Of a stretch of DNA of 64,000 bases, positions 28,008-35,897 are shown piece after piece. Position 1 is the first letter of the stretch. Each line of letters opens with the position of its first letter. Origin of the DNA: Microbacterium resistens NBRC 103078. Lineage in GTDB: Bacteria; Actinomycetota; Actinomycetes; Actinomycetales; Microbacteriaceae. Position numbers and translations under genes: made by a program. A model generated the notes under the pieces. The model was not told where the DNA came from. It ran no database searches and worked only from the letters and a program-made list of their open reading frames with translations. The stretch spans positions 1-64,000 of the forward strand of contig NZ_BCRA01000016.1 in assembly GCF_001552355.1 (NCBI RefSeq). Direction: 5' to 3'.

Positions 28008-28690
28008 CCGCGCCCCCCTCCGTCGACACCGGAAGCCGCCGACGCGGCCTCCTCCAATCCGCGAAGGGCGCGGTCCACGCCGACGCGCTGGATCCGCGAC
28101 TCCTCCTCCTCCAGCAGGCTCACCGCGGCCTCCACGTCGCGCGCGACCAGGGCGTCCATCAGCGCGTGGAGCCATCTCCGCGCGTCGGTGCGCGGCTCGA
28201 TCGCCGCAGCCAGCACCCGCTGGCGGATCTCGAAGCGCGCCATCGCCTGTTGGAAGACGCGGTTGCGCGTGGCCGCGATGAGGCGCTGCTGCACATCCGC
28301 GAGGATCTCCTCCGCCGCGGCGGGGTCCTCATCGGACAGCTCGGCCAGCCTCGCCTTGCCGTCACGCAGTTCCTCGTCCGTGGCGTGCGCGACGACGAGC
28401 TTGACGAACAGCACGGCGAACGCCCCCTGGACCTCGCGGGCGTCCGCGATCTCTCGGGGGCGATGCGTGCTCTTCACCACCGCACCTCGATTGCGCCGGT
28501 GCTCGACGAACCCTTCGCGCTCCAGAAGGTCGAGCGCGACACGCGCGGGCGTGCGGCTCACACCGAACTCGGCGGCGATGTCGGCCTCGACCAGCCGCGC
28601 CCCGTCGGCGATCTCGCCGCGGACGATGCGCCCTCGCAAGGCGTCCGCGATCCGCCGCGTGTGGTCGCCCGCGGCATGGAAGTCAGTCAT
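28004..28690 (-). CDS. GntR-family (FCD-type) regulator, first half of a split tandem pair
   Basis: This 228-residue protein has a typical GntR helix-turn-helix (LVEADIAAEFGVSRTPARVALDLLEREGFVEHRRNRGAVV) and an FCD domain with an LIAATRNRVFQQAMARFEIRQRV segment. The ATG at 28690 is preceded 7 nt upstream by CAAAAT on the coding strand, suggesting a leaderless start. It is divergent from the GntR gene at 28933 across 242 bp and overlaps its downstream partner by 4 bp. Confidence 0.83.
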   Translation of the reverse strand: MTDFHAAGDHTRRIADALRGRIVRGEIADGARLVEADIAAEFGVSRTPARVALDLLEREGFVEHRRNRGAVVKSTHRPREIADAREVQGAFAVLFVKLVVAHATDEELRDGKARLAELSDEDPAAAEEILADVQQRLIAATRNRVFQQAMARFEIRQRVLAAAIEPRTDARRWLHALMDALVARDVEAAVSLLEEEESRIQRVGVDRALRGLEEAASAASGVDGGGRG

Positions 28691-28932
28691 GGCCACTATT
28701 TTGGCATGCGACCTAACCATCGCGATCTCCCTTTGCTCTTGCGGGCGAGGAAGCCTCGCGTGCCGCGCCTTCTCCCAGCCCGACCCGAGCGCGACCTGGC
28801 GAGCTTTCTCGCCACCCACCGTTGTGCCACCGGGTCGCCGTACGGAATCCGCTGTGCGAATGCTCCACACATTTCGTGAATACTGGCGTGCAATCTATCC
28901 ACCATCCACCCACGGTTCACTATGCTCGGAAC

Positions 28933-29691
28933 ATGGCTTCTGTCACCCGCCTCGTCGAAGAGGGCGCGTCGTCGCCCGAGCACGGGGCGACGCCCCCGGA
29001 CGCCGCCCCGGCACTTCGCGGACTGGAACGGATCACCCTCTCGCCCCATCGGCTGAGCGACGCGGTGTTCGACATCCTCGCGGGCGCCATCGCGACTCGG
29101 CAGCTCCCGCCCGGCACGCGCCTCGCCCTGCCGGCCCTGTCGGCGGAGCTCGGGGTCTCGCGGATGCCGGTCCGCGACGCCCTGCTGCGCCTCGAGCAGA
29201 TCGGCTTGGTCGAACTCGCCGCCAACCGCTTCTCGCGGGTCACGCCATCCACGCGTCGCTCGTCGGATCTGTCGGTGAGATTCGCGTGCGATCTGACCGG
29301 CAGCACTCTGCGCTACATCGTTCCCGAACTGAGTTCCGCGCAACGCCGCCACCTGATCGAAGACGTCGTCGCCATCGAGGAGGCGCTGGGATCACACAGG
29401 ATCACCGACGTCCTCGCGTCCTTCTCCGCGGGCATCGAGCGCCTCGCAGAACTGGCCGAGGGCACGCCGTACGGCGCTGCCCTGTCGCACATGCGATTCG
29501 CTTTGATGCGCGACATGTTCGCCTACCGAGTCGCCGCGCCGCTTGCCCCCGATCTCGGCGCGACCTTCGAGAGGCTTCGCCGCGCCATCCAGGACGGCGA
29601 GGGTGAGGAGGCGGCTGCCGCGGTGCAGGGACTCCAGTCCATCCTGGCCCCCGCCGACGACGTCCCCAACAACGACCTCGGGAGTCGGTGA
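28933..29691 (+). CDS. GntR-family regulator
   Basis: This 252-residue GntR protein begins at ATG 28933, 6 nt after TATGCT (28921-28926), a clear leaderless arrangement. Its HTH reads LALPALSAELGVSRMPVRDALLRLEQIGLVEL, after an unusual N-terminal extension of about 35 residues. The effector domain is only loosely FCD-like, with fewer recognisable metal-ligand His residues. It is divergent from the split GntR pair. Confidence 0.82.
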   Translation: MASVTRLVEEGASSPEHGATPPDAAPALRGLERITLSPHRLSDAVFDILAGAIATRQLPPGTRLALPALSAELGVSRMPVRDALLRLEQIGLVELAANRFSRVTPSTRRSSDLSVRFACDLTGSTLRYIVPELSSAQRRHLIEDVVAIEEALGSHRITDVLASFSAGIERLAELAEGTPYGAALSHMRFALMRDMFAYRVAAPLAPDLGATFERLRRAIQDGEGEEAAAAVQGLQSILAPADDVPNNDLGSR

Positions 29692-30087
29692 GGCGCACCC
29701 GCGCGCGACACCGGTCGCGGCACGTCCCGACCGATCACACTGACGAGCCTGCGCCGTGCTCGCAGGCCTCCGGTACCGCGAACACGCGATGACACGTCCT
29801 CCCCCGGCGATCGTTCGTGGCCGGCGACGGTGCCCGTCATCGGCCCGACGCATCCGCGTCGCGTCGGCCTTCGTACGCATGGCCAGGGAACGGCGCCCGG
29901 CGCCGACATGGACGGCCCGGCTTCGAGGCCTGGGGAGGTGACTCTCTGCCGCTTCGAGGTTCTGGCATGCCATCGAATCTCACCGATGACGGGCACTGGC
30001 CAGTGTAGCCCAGCTCATCGCGCGAGTCGATACAGAACTCCGGCGAAAAGTCTATGCCGTGGCGCGCATCTAACTGGAACGCAATCA
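29692..30087. other. Non-coding or degenerate stretch upstream of candidate sRNA
   Basis: No convincing gene was found. A minus-strand open frame from ATG 30088 to 29837 contains aromatic-rich residues but has no ribosome binding site and turns Arg/Pro-rich. It could be a decayed gene. Base composition is lower in GC towards 30000-30110. Confidence 0.3.
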
Positions 30088-30116
30088 TGGACAACGCATC
30101 GATTCTCTGGCATACT
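30088..30116 (+). promoter_or_regulatory. Sigma-A-type promoter of candidate sRNA
   Basis: TGGACA (30088-30093) and CATACT (30111-30116) are separated by exactly 17 bp. Transcription would begin near 30123, in front of a run of stem-loops ending in a terminator. Confidence 0.6.
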
Positions 30117-30122
30117 CTTCAC

Positions 30123-30290
30123 GGGCCGCTTCGCGCTCCGTGGCAGAGGACACCCTCTGCCCCACGCGAGGACCCCGTCGACGCGGCCACCCGGAGGAAA
30201 GACCGTGAGCCCCGCGCGGTGGGGGATAACCCGCGGGGCTCGCGCCCGGGCAACCCTTCCCGCCCCTCTTCCGCGGGAAGGGTTGCGTCA
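30123..30290 (+). ncRNA. Candidate structured small RNA (about 165 nt)
   Basis: A well-spaced promoter is followed by three perfect stems. The first is GGCAGAGG-ACAC-CCTCTGCC (30142-30161). The second is GAGCCCCGCG paired with CGCGGGGCTC (30207-30241). The last is a 14-bp stem at 30250-30286. No open reading frame with a ribosome binding site spans it. It does not match 4.5S, RNase P, tmRNA or riboswitch cores that I know. It lies in a regulator-rich region, 115 bp before an HTH-less FCD gene, and could also act as that gene's attenuator leader. Confidence 0.5.
30250..30286 (+). terminator. Terminator hairpin of candidate sRNA
   Basis: A perfect 14-bp stem, GCAACCCTTCCCGC with GCGGGAAGGGTTGC, encloses a 9-nt loop. 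GTCATT follows. The sequence is strong as an intrinsic terminator, though the U-tract is poor. Confidence 0.7.
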
Positions 30291-30401
30291 TTGGTGCGAC
30301 ACTGTATTCCAACGCCTCATCAGTTGCCGCGCAGAGCCTCCCCTGCTTGCTCGTTCGGCTTTCCCAGATAGGATGCCAGGACGCAAAGGGGAGGAGACCC
30401 G

Positions 30402-30881
30402 ATGGAACCGGGTTCTGGGGACACGAGGCCGCACGGACGACGCGTCATGCCGCCGTGGCCGGTAGGCGCTTCGACAGGGGCCCGGCGGGTGAGTGACCCC
30501 GCCTACGCCCATGGAGTCATCGCACTTCTCGCGGCACGGTTGGCTGCGTCCCGTCGCACCGACGACGACCTCGCCGTGCTTGAAGGCCACATCGATGCCG
30601 GAGCGGACGAACAGCGGACATGGGCGGACTTTCTGAGCGCCCTGCGACACGCCGCGCGGAACCCTCTGCTGGAGCGGCTCGGCCCAGAGACCCTGAGCCA
30701 CGTCGCTTCGCTGGATCGCGCGCCGGCCGCTGTCGCCGCCCGTCAGGCGGCGCGAAAGACGGTCGTCGGCGCCGTCCGCGCCGGTGATTCCGAAGCCGCA
30801 GAGGAAGCGCTCCGGCACCTGCTCGACCTCGTCGTCCGTCCGGACCGAGCGGGATCGCCGACCTACCCCGTTGCATCCTGA
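30402..30881 (+). CDS. HTH-less FCD-domain protein (orphan GntR effector domain)
   Basis: This 159-residue protein starts at ATG 30402 behind a strong GGGGAGGAG site. A TTGCTC-N16-TAGGAT promoter lies about 25-55 bp upstream. From about residue 40 it follows the FCD helical pattern: ARLAASRRTDDDLAVLEGHI, then FLSALRHAARNPLLERL, then VVGAVRAGDSEAAEEALRHLLDLV. No winged-helix DNA-binding domain precedes it. It could be a relic, or a ligand-sensing partner that dimerises with nearby GntR regulators. Confidence 0.6.
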   Translation: MEPGSGDTRPHGRRVMPPWPVGASTGARRVSDPAYAHGVIALLAARLAASRRTDDDLAVLEGHIDAGADEQRTWADFLSALRHAARNPLLERLGPETLSHVASLDRAPAAVAARQAARKTVVGAVRAGDSEAAEEALRHLLDLVVRPDRAGSPTYPVAS

Positions 30882-30926
30882 TCCGGGTCCGTGGCCCGGG
30901 CGGGCCGCCGCCGCTCCGTAACCGGT

Positions 30927-31637
30927 TCAGGGACGCTGGATGAGGAGCGAGAACTCCACGGCCCCCGTCGGCTCCACCGAGACGAACCCGAGGTTCGGCG
31001 CTTCGACGCCGAAGTCCGCGAACGTCACGGGGATGGATCCGGCCACCTGGCCCCCTTCGCCGTTCCAGACCGCCTGCAGGTCCACGGTGACGGCACGGGT
31101 CTGCCCGGCCATCGTGAGTTCTCCGCTGGCAGTGATCGTCTGCGACTGACCGGCGGCGGGCGCCTGTGGGGCGGTGACCGGCGCGGTCAGTCGGAAGGTC
31201 GCCGTCGGATAGGTGCCCGCGCGCATCGCCGTGTCACGGAAGTAGCTATCGCGGCTCGCAGAATCGGTCTCGATGGAGGCCACGTCGACTTCGATGACGG
31301 CATCCGTGAGCGTCAGGCCGTCAACCGTCAACGATCCCGTGACCCTCTCGGTGCGTCCGACGACGGTGACGTCCGTGCCGTTCAGGACCTCGTCCACCCG
31401 ATAGCCCGCGTATGACCCGTCCTGCACCGCCCACTCGCCATCGAGCGCAGGAGCCGCGGCGTCGCCGCCTCCGGCGTCTTGCGTCGCGGGAGGCGTCGCC
31501 GCGACCGTCGGCGGTGCGTCGACCTCCCCGACGATGAGATCGCGGTACACGATCGGACCGGCGATCGCTGCCACGCCGCCGAGGACGAGCACGCCGGCCA
31601 GGCTGGACAGGAGGATCACTTTCGCACGCTTTCTCAT
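30927..31637 (-). CDS. YceI-family lipid-binding-like protein, membrane anchored
   Basis: This 236-residue protein has one N-terminal transmembrane segment (residues 5-28), a short Ala/Pro-rich linker, then a YceI lipocalin-like domain. The domain includes VVGRTERVTGSLTV, VDVASIETDSASRD, PTATFRLTAPV and ITASGELTMAGQTRAVTV. YceI proteins bind isoprenoid or amphiphilic ligands outside the membrane. ATG 31637 is used because the in-frame upstream extension lacks family similarity. A possible small ORF precedes it on the same strand. Confidence 0.88.
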   Translation of the reverse strand: MRKRAKVILLSSLAGVLVLGGVAAIAGPIVYRDLIVGEVDAPPTVAATPPATQDAGGGDAAAPALDGEWAVQDGSYAGYRVDEVLNGTDVTVVGRTERVTGSLTVDGLTLTDAVIEVDVASIETDSASRDSYFRDTAMRAGTYPTATFRLTAPVTAPQAPAAGQSQTITASGELTMAGQTRAVTVDLQAVWNGEGGQVAGSIPVTFADFGVEAPNLGFVSVEPTGAVEFSLLIQRP

Positions 31638-31686
31638 CAGCGCTCGCCTTCTTCTCGTCTCGTGATCGGTGTCTGGCGTCGACGGA

Positions 31687-31833
31687 TCAGCCGTCCACGC
31701 CGAGGTTCGCATACGCGAGGTAGCCGTCTGCCACGGGCTCGGCCGTCAGCGGCTCCGTCGGATCGTGGATCCCGTCCGCGTCCTGTGTCTCCACGCCCTC
31801 GTTCCGCTCCCGGCGTTCTGGAGTCCCATCCAT
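31687..31833 (-). CDS. Candidate 48-residue acidic small protein upstream of YceI gene
   Basis: A frame opens at ATG 31833 and closes 49 bp before the YceI start on the same strand. Codons have G/C-rich third positions. The peptide is acidic and ends EPVADGYLAYANLGVDG. The ribosome binding site is weak. It may be a real small protein or a decayed gene tail; it resembles no family known to me. Confidence 0.35.
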   Translation of the reverse strand: MDGTPERRERNEGVETQDADGIHDPTEPLTAEPVADGYLAYANLGVDG

Positions 31834-32127
31834 TCCCGAGGTCCGGACCCGCCGTCGGATCGACACTAACCGACGGGTCTCGGGGCCTCGCCGTCCTCGC
31901 CCCGTTATGGAGGGGATTCATCGGAAAGCGTGCCTCCGATACACGGTGCTGCTGCTGGTACGCGTTCGCCCCGGCAAAGGGACGTGACGGCCCGTCTGTG
32001 AGCGACCACGACGGAGAAAGGGCGTGCGATAGTCTGAGGATTTCTCGCCGCACACGCCCGCCGTCGTTCGCCGACGCGATCCCGGTCCGGTGGTGCACGG
32101 GGGCGATCCGGACGGGAGGTGCAGGGC
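31834..32127. other. Intergenic region upstream of double-GntR gene
   Basis: No gene was seen. A TAGTCT at about 32032 (GCGATAGTCTGAGG) may be a -10 element for the downstream regulator, leaving a leader of about 90 nt. Confidence 0.3.
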
Positions 32128-33486
32128 GTGGACGAAGCCGACGAGTGCTCCGCCACCGAGCGCGTCCAGCGGGCGATCCGCGACGAGATCATCGACGGCA
32201 CCCGGCCCGGCGGAAGCCGGATCGTCGAGGCGACCGAAGCCGCACGGTTCTCCGTGAGCCGCATCCCGGTGCGCAAGGCGATCCGCGGGCTGATCCACGA
32301 GGGACTGGTCGACCGGCTCCCCCGCCACGGCGGGCTCGTTCACGTGCTCAGCCGGACGGACGTCGCCGATATCGCGGAGCTGCACAGCGCCTTCGACCGC
32401 CTCGCGGTCCGGCAGGCGGCCGTACGCCGCACCGACGCGGACCTCCGCCGATTCCGCGCCGACGTGGAGGACGCCCGTCGCGCGGTCGCCGCGGATGACA
32501 CGGAGCAGCTGCGCCGAGCCGGGCTGGCCTTCCGGACACACAGCTACGAGTCGACCCGCAATCCCATCCTCCTCGAGATCCATGCCGCCCTGCTGAGCCG
32601 CACCCGGCGGATGTTCGCTCTCGCCGACCCCGCCCTGACGACGCCACTGCCGTTCTACGAGAGGTTCGAGCGCGCGTTCGCCGACGGTGACCCCGATGCC
32701 GCCGAGACCACGATGGTCGAGCTCGCCGAGAGCTCGCGCGCCGCCCGCCATGCCCGGGTACTGCGTGCGCTCGACGACGATGCGTTCGACCTCTCCCTGA
32801 CGGCGCCGGAGACGGAGGCACCGCCTCTGCATGGCGAGGACCGATATGCGCCTGAGCACGTGATGGTGCACGACCGTCTCCAGCGTCAGATCATCGACGG
32901 CCTCCGCGCTCCCGGGAGCGTCCTCTCCGAGAGGCTCCTGGCGGAGGAGTTCGGCGTGAGCCGCATCCCGGTCGGCGAGGCCATCGAGATGCTGACCAGG
33001 GAGGGACTCGCGACTTCGGGGTCCTCGCGGGTGGCCTCCCGCGTGCGGGGCCTGCGCGACGAGGAGCGCGACGACCTCTTCGACGTCGGTGCCGCCATGG
33101 ACGTGCTCGCCACACGCCTCGCCGCCCAGCGACCGCTCCCACGCGAGCTCGCGGCGCTGAAGGAGAAGCTGGTCGCCGAGCATCGCGTCGTGCCCGGCGA
33201 CACGAAGACCCTCGTGGAGACGATCTTCGACTTCCGAACGCAGATCTACGACATGTGCGGCAACCTGCTTCTCGTGGAGATGAACAGGCTCATCGAGGGC
33301 CGGATGAGGCTGCTCGTCTCGCAGGCACCGCTCGCCTCCGTCGTGCTGCGCGGGCACAGGCTGCTGTACGAGGCGATCGCGAGCCGCGACACCCGCCTGG
33401 CCGAACTGGTCTATCGCGACGTCTTCACGCGGGCCGACCGCCGGGGGCAGATCCTCGCGAACGCTCCTCGCGACGACGGTCAGTGA
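32128..33486 (+). CDS. Fused double GntR/FCD transcriptional regulator
   Basis: This 452-residue protein carries two complete GntR-FCD modules in tandem. Module 1 is about residues 5-220 (HTH: RIVEATEAARFSVSRIPVRKAIRGLIHEGLV). Module 2 is about 240-450 (HTH: VLSERLLAEEFGVSRIPVGEAIEMLTREGLAT). Ordinary GntR proteins have one module and dimerise. GTG 32128 is favoured by GGGAGG 8 nt upstream; GTG 32119 is an alternative. The arrangement mirrors the overlapping two-gene pair at 27288-28690, so the fusion may be an intramolecular heterodimer. No target gene is evident nearby. Confidence 0.85.
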   Translation: MDEADECSATERVQRAIRDEIIDGTRPGGSRIVEATEAARFSVSRIPVRKAIRGLIHEGLVDRLPRHGGLVHVLSRTDVADIAELHSAFDRLAVRQAAVRRTDADLRRFRADVEDARRAVAADDTEQLRRAGLAFRTHSYESTRNPILLEIHAALLSRTRRMFALADPALTTPLPFYERFERAFADGDPDAAETTMVELAESSRAARHARVLRALDDDAFDLSLTAPETEAPPLHGEDRYAPEHVMVHDRLQRQIIDGLRAPGSVLSERLLAEEFGVSRIPVGEAIEMLTREGLATSGSSRVASRVRGLRDEERDDLFDVGAAMDVLATRLAAQRPLPRELAALKEKLVAEHRVVPGDTKTLVETIFDFRTQIYDMCGNLLLVEMNRLIEGRMRLLVSQAPLASVVLRGHRLLYEAIASRDTRLAELVYRDVFTRADRRGQILANAPRDDGQ

Positions 33487-33615
33487 TCCGCGCGCTCGCC
33501 ATAACGCCACGGGCACTGCCGCTCGACCTCGACAACGGGATCCCGTTCGCCAGCAGCGCCGCAACCAGGAGCATCTCCGTACCGCCTCCTTCACCCGGCG
33601 GGACGAGTTGCCCAC

Positions 33616-34095
33616 CTAGCGCATGGTGAGGCCAACAGCGACGATCGCAAACAGCACATCAGCGATCACAAGCGTCCCGAGAACGATCCGAAGCGCCCGG
33701 TACCGCTGCACCAGAAGCGACAAAGCGGCCAGCACCGGAATCGCAACGAGGCCCTTTGCCGACATCACAAGGACACCGAAAACGGCGGTGCCTGCGAGAT
33801 TCCCGGGTATCGAAACCATGCCAACGATCGCGATCATCAGCAGGTAGCCGAGCATGTCGCCGCCAATGATCCATGCCGGTGTCGGCTCTCGTTTGCGGAT
33901 CGTCGCGACGGTGGCTCGAACGACCAGTGCGATGGGGATCACGGCCAGAGCCTGAACAACGTCGAGGTACGTTGAGATTCCGTCCGTGAGGCGTCCCATC
34001 GTCCCCGGGAGAATCAACACCAGGACAGCAGCATGGTAGGTGAGCGCGCCCGCGACCGCGGCCTCCCGCCATGCTGCTGCCCTGTCGTCACTCAA
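33616..34095 (-). CDS. Four-helix integral membrane protein of unknown function
   Basis: This 159-residue protein has four predicted transmembrane helices, near residues 13-30, 45-62, 80-117 and 120-155. No recognisable family is visible. Base composition is clearly lower in GC than its neighbours and codon use is less biased, suggesting acquisition by transfer. It lies between the double-GntR gene and an integrase remnant beside tRNA genes. Confidence 0.6.
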   Translation of the reverse strand: MSDDRAAAWREAAVAGALTYHAAVLVLILPGTMGRLTDGISTYLDVVQALAVIPIALVVRATVATIRKREPTPAWIIGGDMLGYLLMIAIVGMVSIPGNLAGTAVFGVLVMSAKGLVAIPVLAALSLLVQRYRALRIVLGTLVIADVLFAIVAVGLTMR

Positions 34096-34150
34096 TGTGA
34101 GGCACTCTTCTGGTGGAAGCCCATGCCGCAGATGTTACCGAGCAGACAGT

Positions 34151-34282
34151 GGGATCCCTCGGGACGCCGAGCGATCCGGTCTGCGGGACCTCATCGCCGG
34201 GCGCAACCCGGAGGAGTTCGTCTTCACAAGCGCGCGGGGCGGCCGACAACGCCGCGTGATTTCCCCCGTGATACGTATGTGA
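34151..34282 (+). pseudogene. Tyrosine recombinase (integrase) remnant
   Basis: The frame encodes LRDLIAGRNPEEFVFTSARGGR, the short segment that precedes the catalytic HxxR box in phage-type integrases, then terminates. The catalytic Arg-His-Arg-Tyr regions are missing, so it is a fragment. Its position about 70 bp from the 3' end of tRNA-Met is typical of an integrative element scar. Confidence 0.55.
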
Positions 34283-34319
34283 TACGCCGGCGCCAGGCGC
34301 TCCCCGCAGACACGGAAAA

Positions 34320-34347
34320 GCCCCGAGATTCCGCGGAATCTCGGGGC
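34320..34347 (-). terminator. Intrinsic terminator of the tRNA operon
   Basis: A perfect 14-bp arm palindrome, GCCCCGAGATTCCG and its complement, is followed on the minus strand by TTTTCC. It ends the tRNA-Thr/tRNA-Met transcript. Confidence 0.85.
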
Positions 34348-34353
34348 GATCTG

Positions 34354-34427
34354 TAGCAGGAGCGGGGCTTGAACCCGCGACCTCACGATTATGAGTCGTG
34401 CGCTCTCACCAACTGAGCTACCCTGCC
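34354..34427 (-). tRNA. tRNA-Met(CAT)
   Basis: A 74-nt cloverleaf is visible on the minus strand: D-arm GCTCAGTTGGTGAGAGC, anticodon loop CTCATAA, T-arm GCGGGTTCAAGCCCCGC. The acceptor stem has two G-U pairs and CCA is not encoded. The CAT anticodon with this body fits elongator tRNA-Met; a lysidine-modified Ile tRNA is less likely. Confidence 0.9.
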
Positions 34428-34454
34428 GCGGCACCTGGCGGACCAGGTGTTGCG

Positions 34455-34526
34455 AGCCCCGAGTCAGGATTGAACTGACGACCCCTTCCTTACCATGGAA
34501 GTGCTCTGCCACTGAGCTATCGGGGC
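34455..34526 (-). tRNA. tRNA-Thr(GGT)
   Basis: A 72-nt cloverleaf on the minus strand has acceptor stem GCCCCGA/TCGGGGC, anticodon arm CTTCC-ATGGTAA-GGAAG (anticodon GGT) and T-arm GTCAGTTCAATCCTGAC. It lies 27 bp upstream of tRNA-Met in the same transcript. Confidence 0.95.
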
Positions 34527-34566
34527 GTGCTGCCCTTGCGGGCAACCAGACGAGAATACCAAAGAT

Positions 34567-35772
34567 TCAGCGCTGATCCGAATCGGCGCCGACGCCCTCC
34601 TCGTTGAGCGACTTGCGGCCCGCGTTCGCCTGCAGCCAGGGCAGCGGATCGATCGTCGCGTCGTTCACGTAGAGCTCGAAGTGCAGGTGCGCGCCGTAGG
34701 AGTTGCCGGTGTTCCCGGTCAGGCCGATGATGTCGCCGACCTTGACCGTGTCGCCCGTCTTGACGCGCATCGAGCCGTAGATCATGTGCCCGTAGTGGCT
34801 CGTGATCGGCTTGCCGTCGATGATGTGGTCGATGTAGATGCCGACCCCGTAACCCCCGTCGTTCTCGCTCGCGAGACGCACGACCCCGTCCGCGATCGCC
34901 TGGATCGGCGCCCCCTCGCCCGGGATGAGGTCGATGCCCTGGTGCATCCGGCCGTCCCTCGGCCCGTACGGCGAGCTCATCGCGACGCCGACGGCGTAGG
35001 GCCACTGGATCGCGGCGGTCCGGTCATTCGTGTAGAGCTCGCTGGAGAAGCGGATCCCGGACTCGGCCGCCACGTCCGCCTGCGACATCGCCGTGAAGCC
35101 CTGGGCGCTCTGCAGCGACGGGTTCTGCACGTCGTTCGGAGCGATGAACGCCTGGATCTGCTCCTCGCCGCCGGCCGCGGACTCCGTCTTGGCGCGCTCA
35201 CCGACGACCAGGGAGGTCGCCGCGGCAGCGCCGGCCGACGAGGCCACGGCCTGCGAGGGGAGCGTCATCGAGACGGCGATGAGCGCGGCGACGCCCATGG
35301 CGCCGGCGACGGACCCGACCGTCGCCAGACGCCGGAAGGAGGAGCGGGTCTGGCCGGGAGCGGGCACACGGATCGACGACTCCGAAGAAGACGAGGCGGC
35401 AGGCGCGTCGGAAGAAGACGAGGCGGCAGGCGCGTCGGTGTCGTTCGTGCCGGCGACGCGAGCCGCCGCGCCGCCCAGCGCGCGCAGCGCGGCGTCGAAG
35501 TCGGGAGCGGAGGTCGGCCGGCCTTCCGGAGCGTGGACATCCGTGCTCGGACCGGCGGCGGAGGCCGGGGACGACGACATCATCCTGCTCTGGCCGGCCG
35601 CGGCACGGGCAGCTCGTCGGGACGAGGCGGACGGGGCAGCGGGCGCTGCGGCGGACGGGGCGGCGGGCGCGGACACGCTCGGGGGGATCGTGGATGCGGG
35701 CGCGCTCACGGCCGTCTGGCGTCGGGAGCGTCGCGTCTGTGCGGGCTCGGACGCAGGAGTGTCGAGGAGCAA
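34567..35772 (-). CDS. M23-family metallopeptidase (LytM-type), membrane anchored
   Basis: This 401-residue protein has a long Ala/Pro/Ser-rich cytoplasmic or disordered N-terminus, one transmembrane helix near residues 155-175 and a C-terminal LytM domain. Zinc motifs are HQGIDL and HLHFE, with YGHMIYGS between them. It probably cleaves peptidoglycan crosslinks or activates other hydrolases outside the membrane. The start TTG at 35772 is weakly supported by GAGAG upstream. Two copies of an ASSSSDAPA-like segment repeat near residues 115-130. Confidence 0.88.
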   Translation of the reverse strand: MLLDTPASEPAQTRRSRRQTAVSAPASTIPPSVSAPAAPSAAAPAAPSASSRRAARAAAGQSRMMSSSPASAAGPSTDVHAPEGRPTSAPDFDAALRALGGAAARVAGTNDTDAPAASSSSDAPAASSSSESSIRVPAPGQTRSSFRRLATVGSVAGAMGVAALIAVSMTLPSQAVASSAGAAAATSLVVGERAKTESAAGGEEQIQAFIAPNDVQNPSLQSAQGFTAMSQADVAAESGIRFSSELYTNDRTAAIQWPYAVGVAMSSPYGPRDGRMHQGIDLIPGEGAPIQAIADGVVRLASENDGGYGVGIYIDHIIDGKPITSHYGHMIYGSMRVKTGDTVKVGDIIGLTGNTGNSYGAHLHFELYVNDATIDPLPWLQANAGRKSLNEEGVGADSDQR

Positions 35773-35897
35773 GAACGTGTCTCTCGGGTCGACCGTCGGG
35801 GGAACGGCGTGGGGGGCTCAGCACCTCCGCCGTCGGGCCGACGAAGGTAACGATCGGATAAACACTATCGAAGGTGGCCTGGGAAAGCCATGGACGA

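Noticed and set aside
29837-30088. Minus-strand ORF with aromatic-rich N-terminus
   Set aside because: It has no ribosome binding site or -10 box, it turns Arg/Pro-rich, and it overlaps the candidate sRNA promoter; possibly decayed coding DNA but not supportable as a gene.
30123-30290. Known ncRNA families (4.5S, RNase P, tmRNA, SAM or cobalamin riboswitch) for the structured region
   Set aside because: None of the conserved core sequences I know is present, so it is listed only as a candidate sRNA.
35773-35890. Possible c-di-AMP (ydaO) riboswitch ahead of the M23 peptidase
   Set aside because: The gene type often carries one in actinobacteria, but the leader is short and the conserved riboswitch core blocks are not visible.
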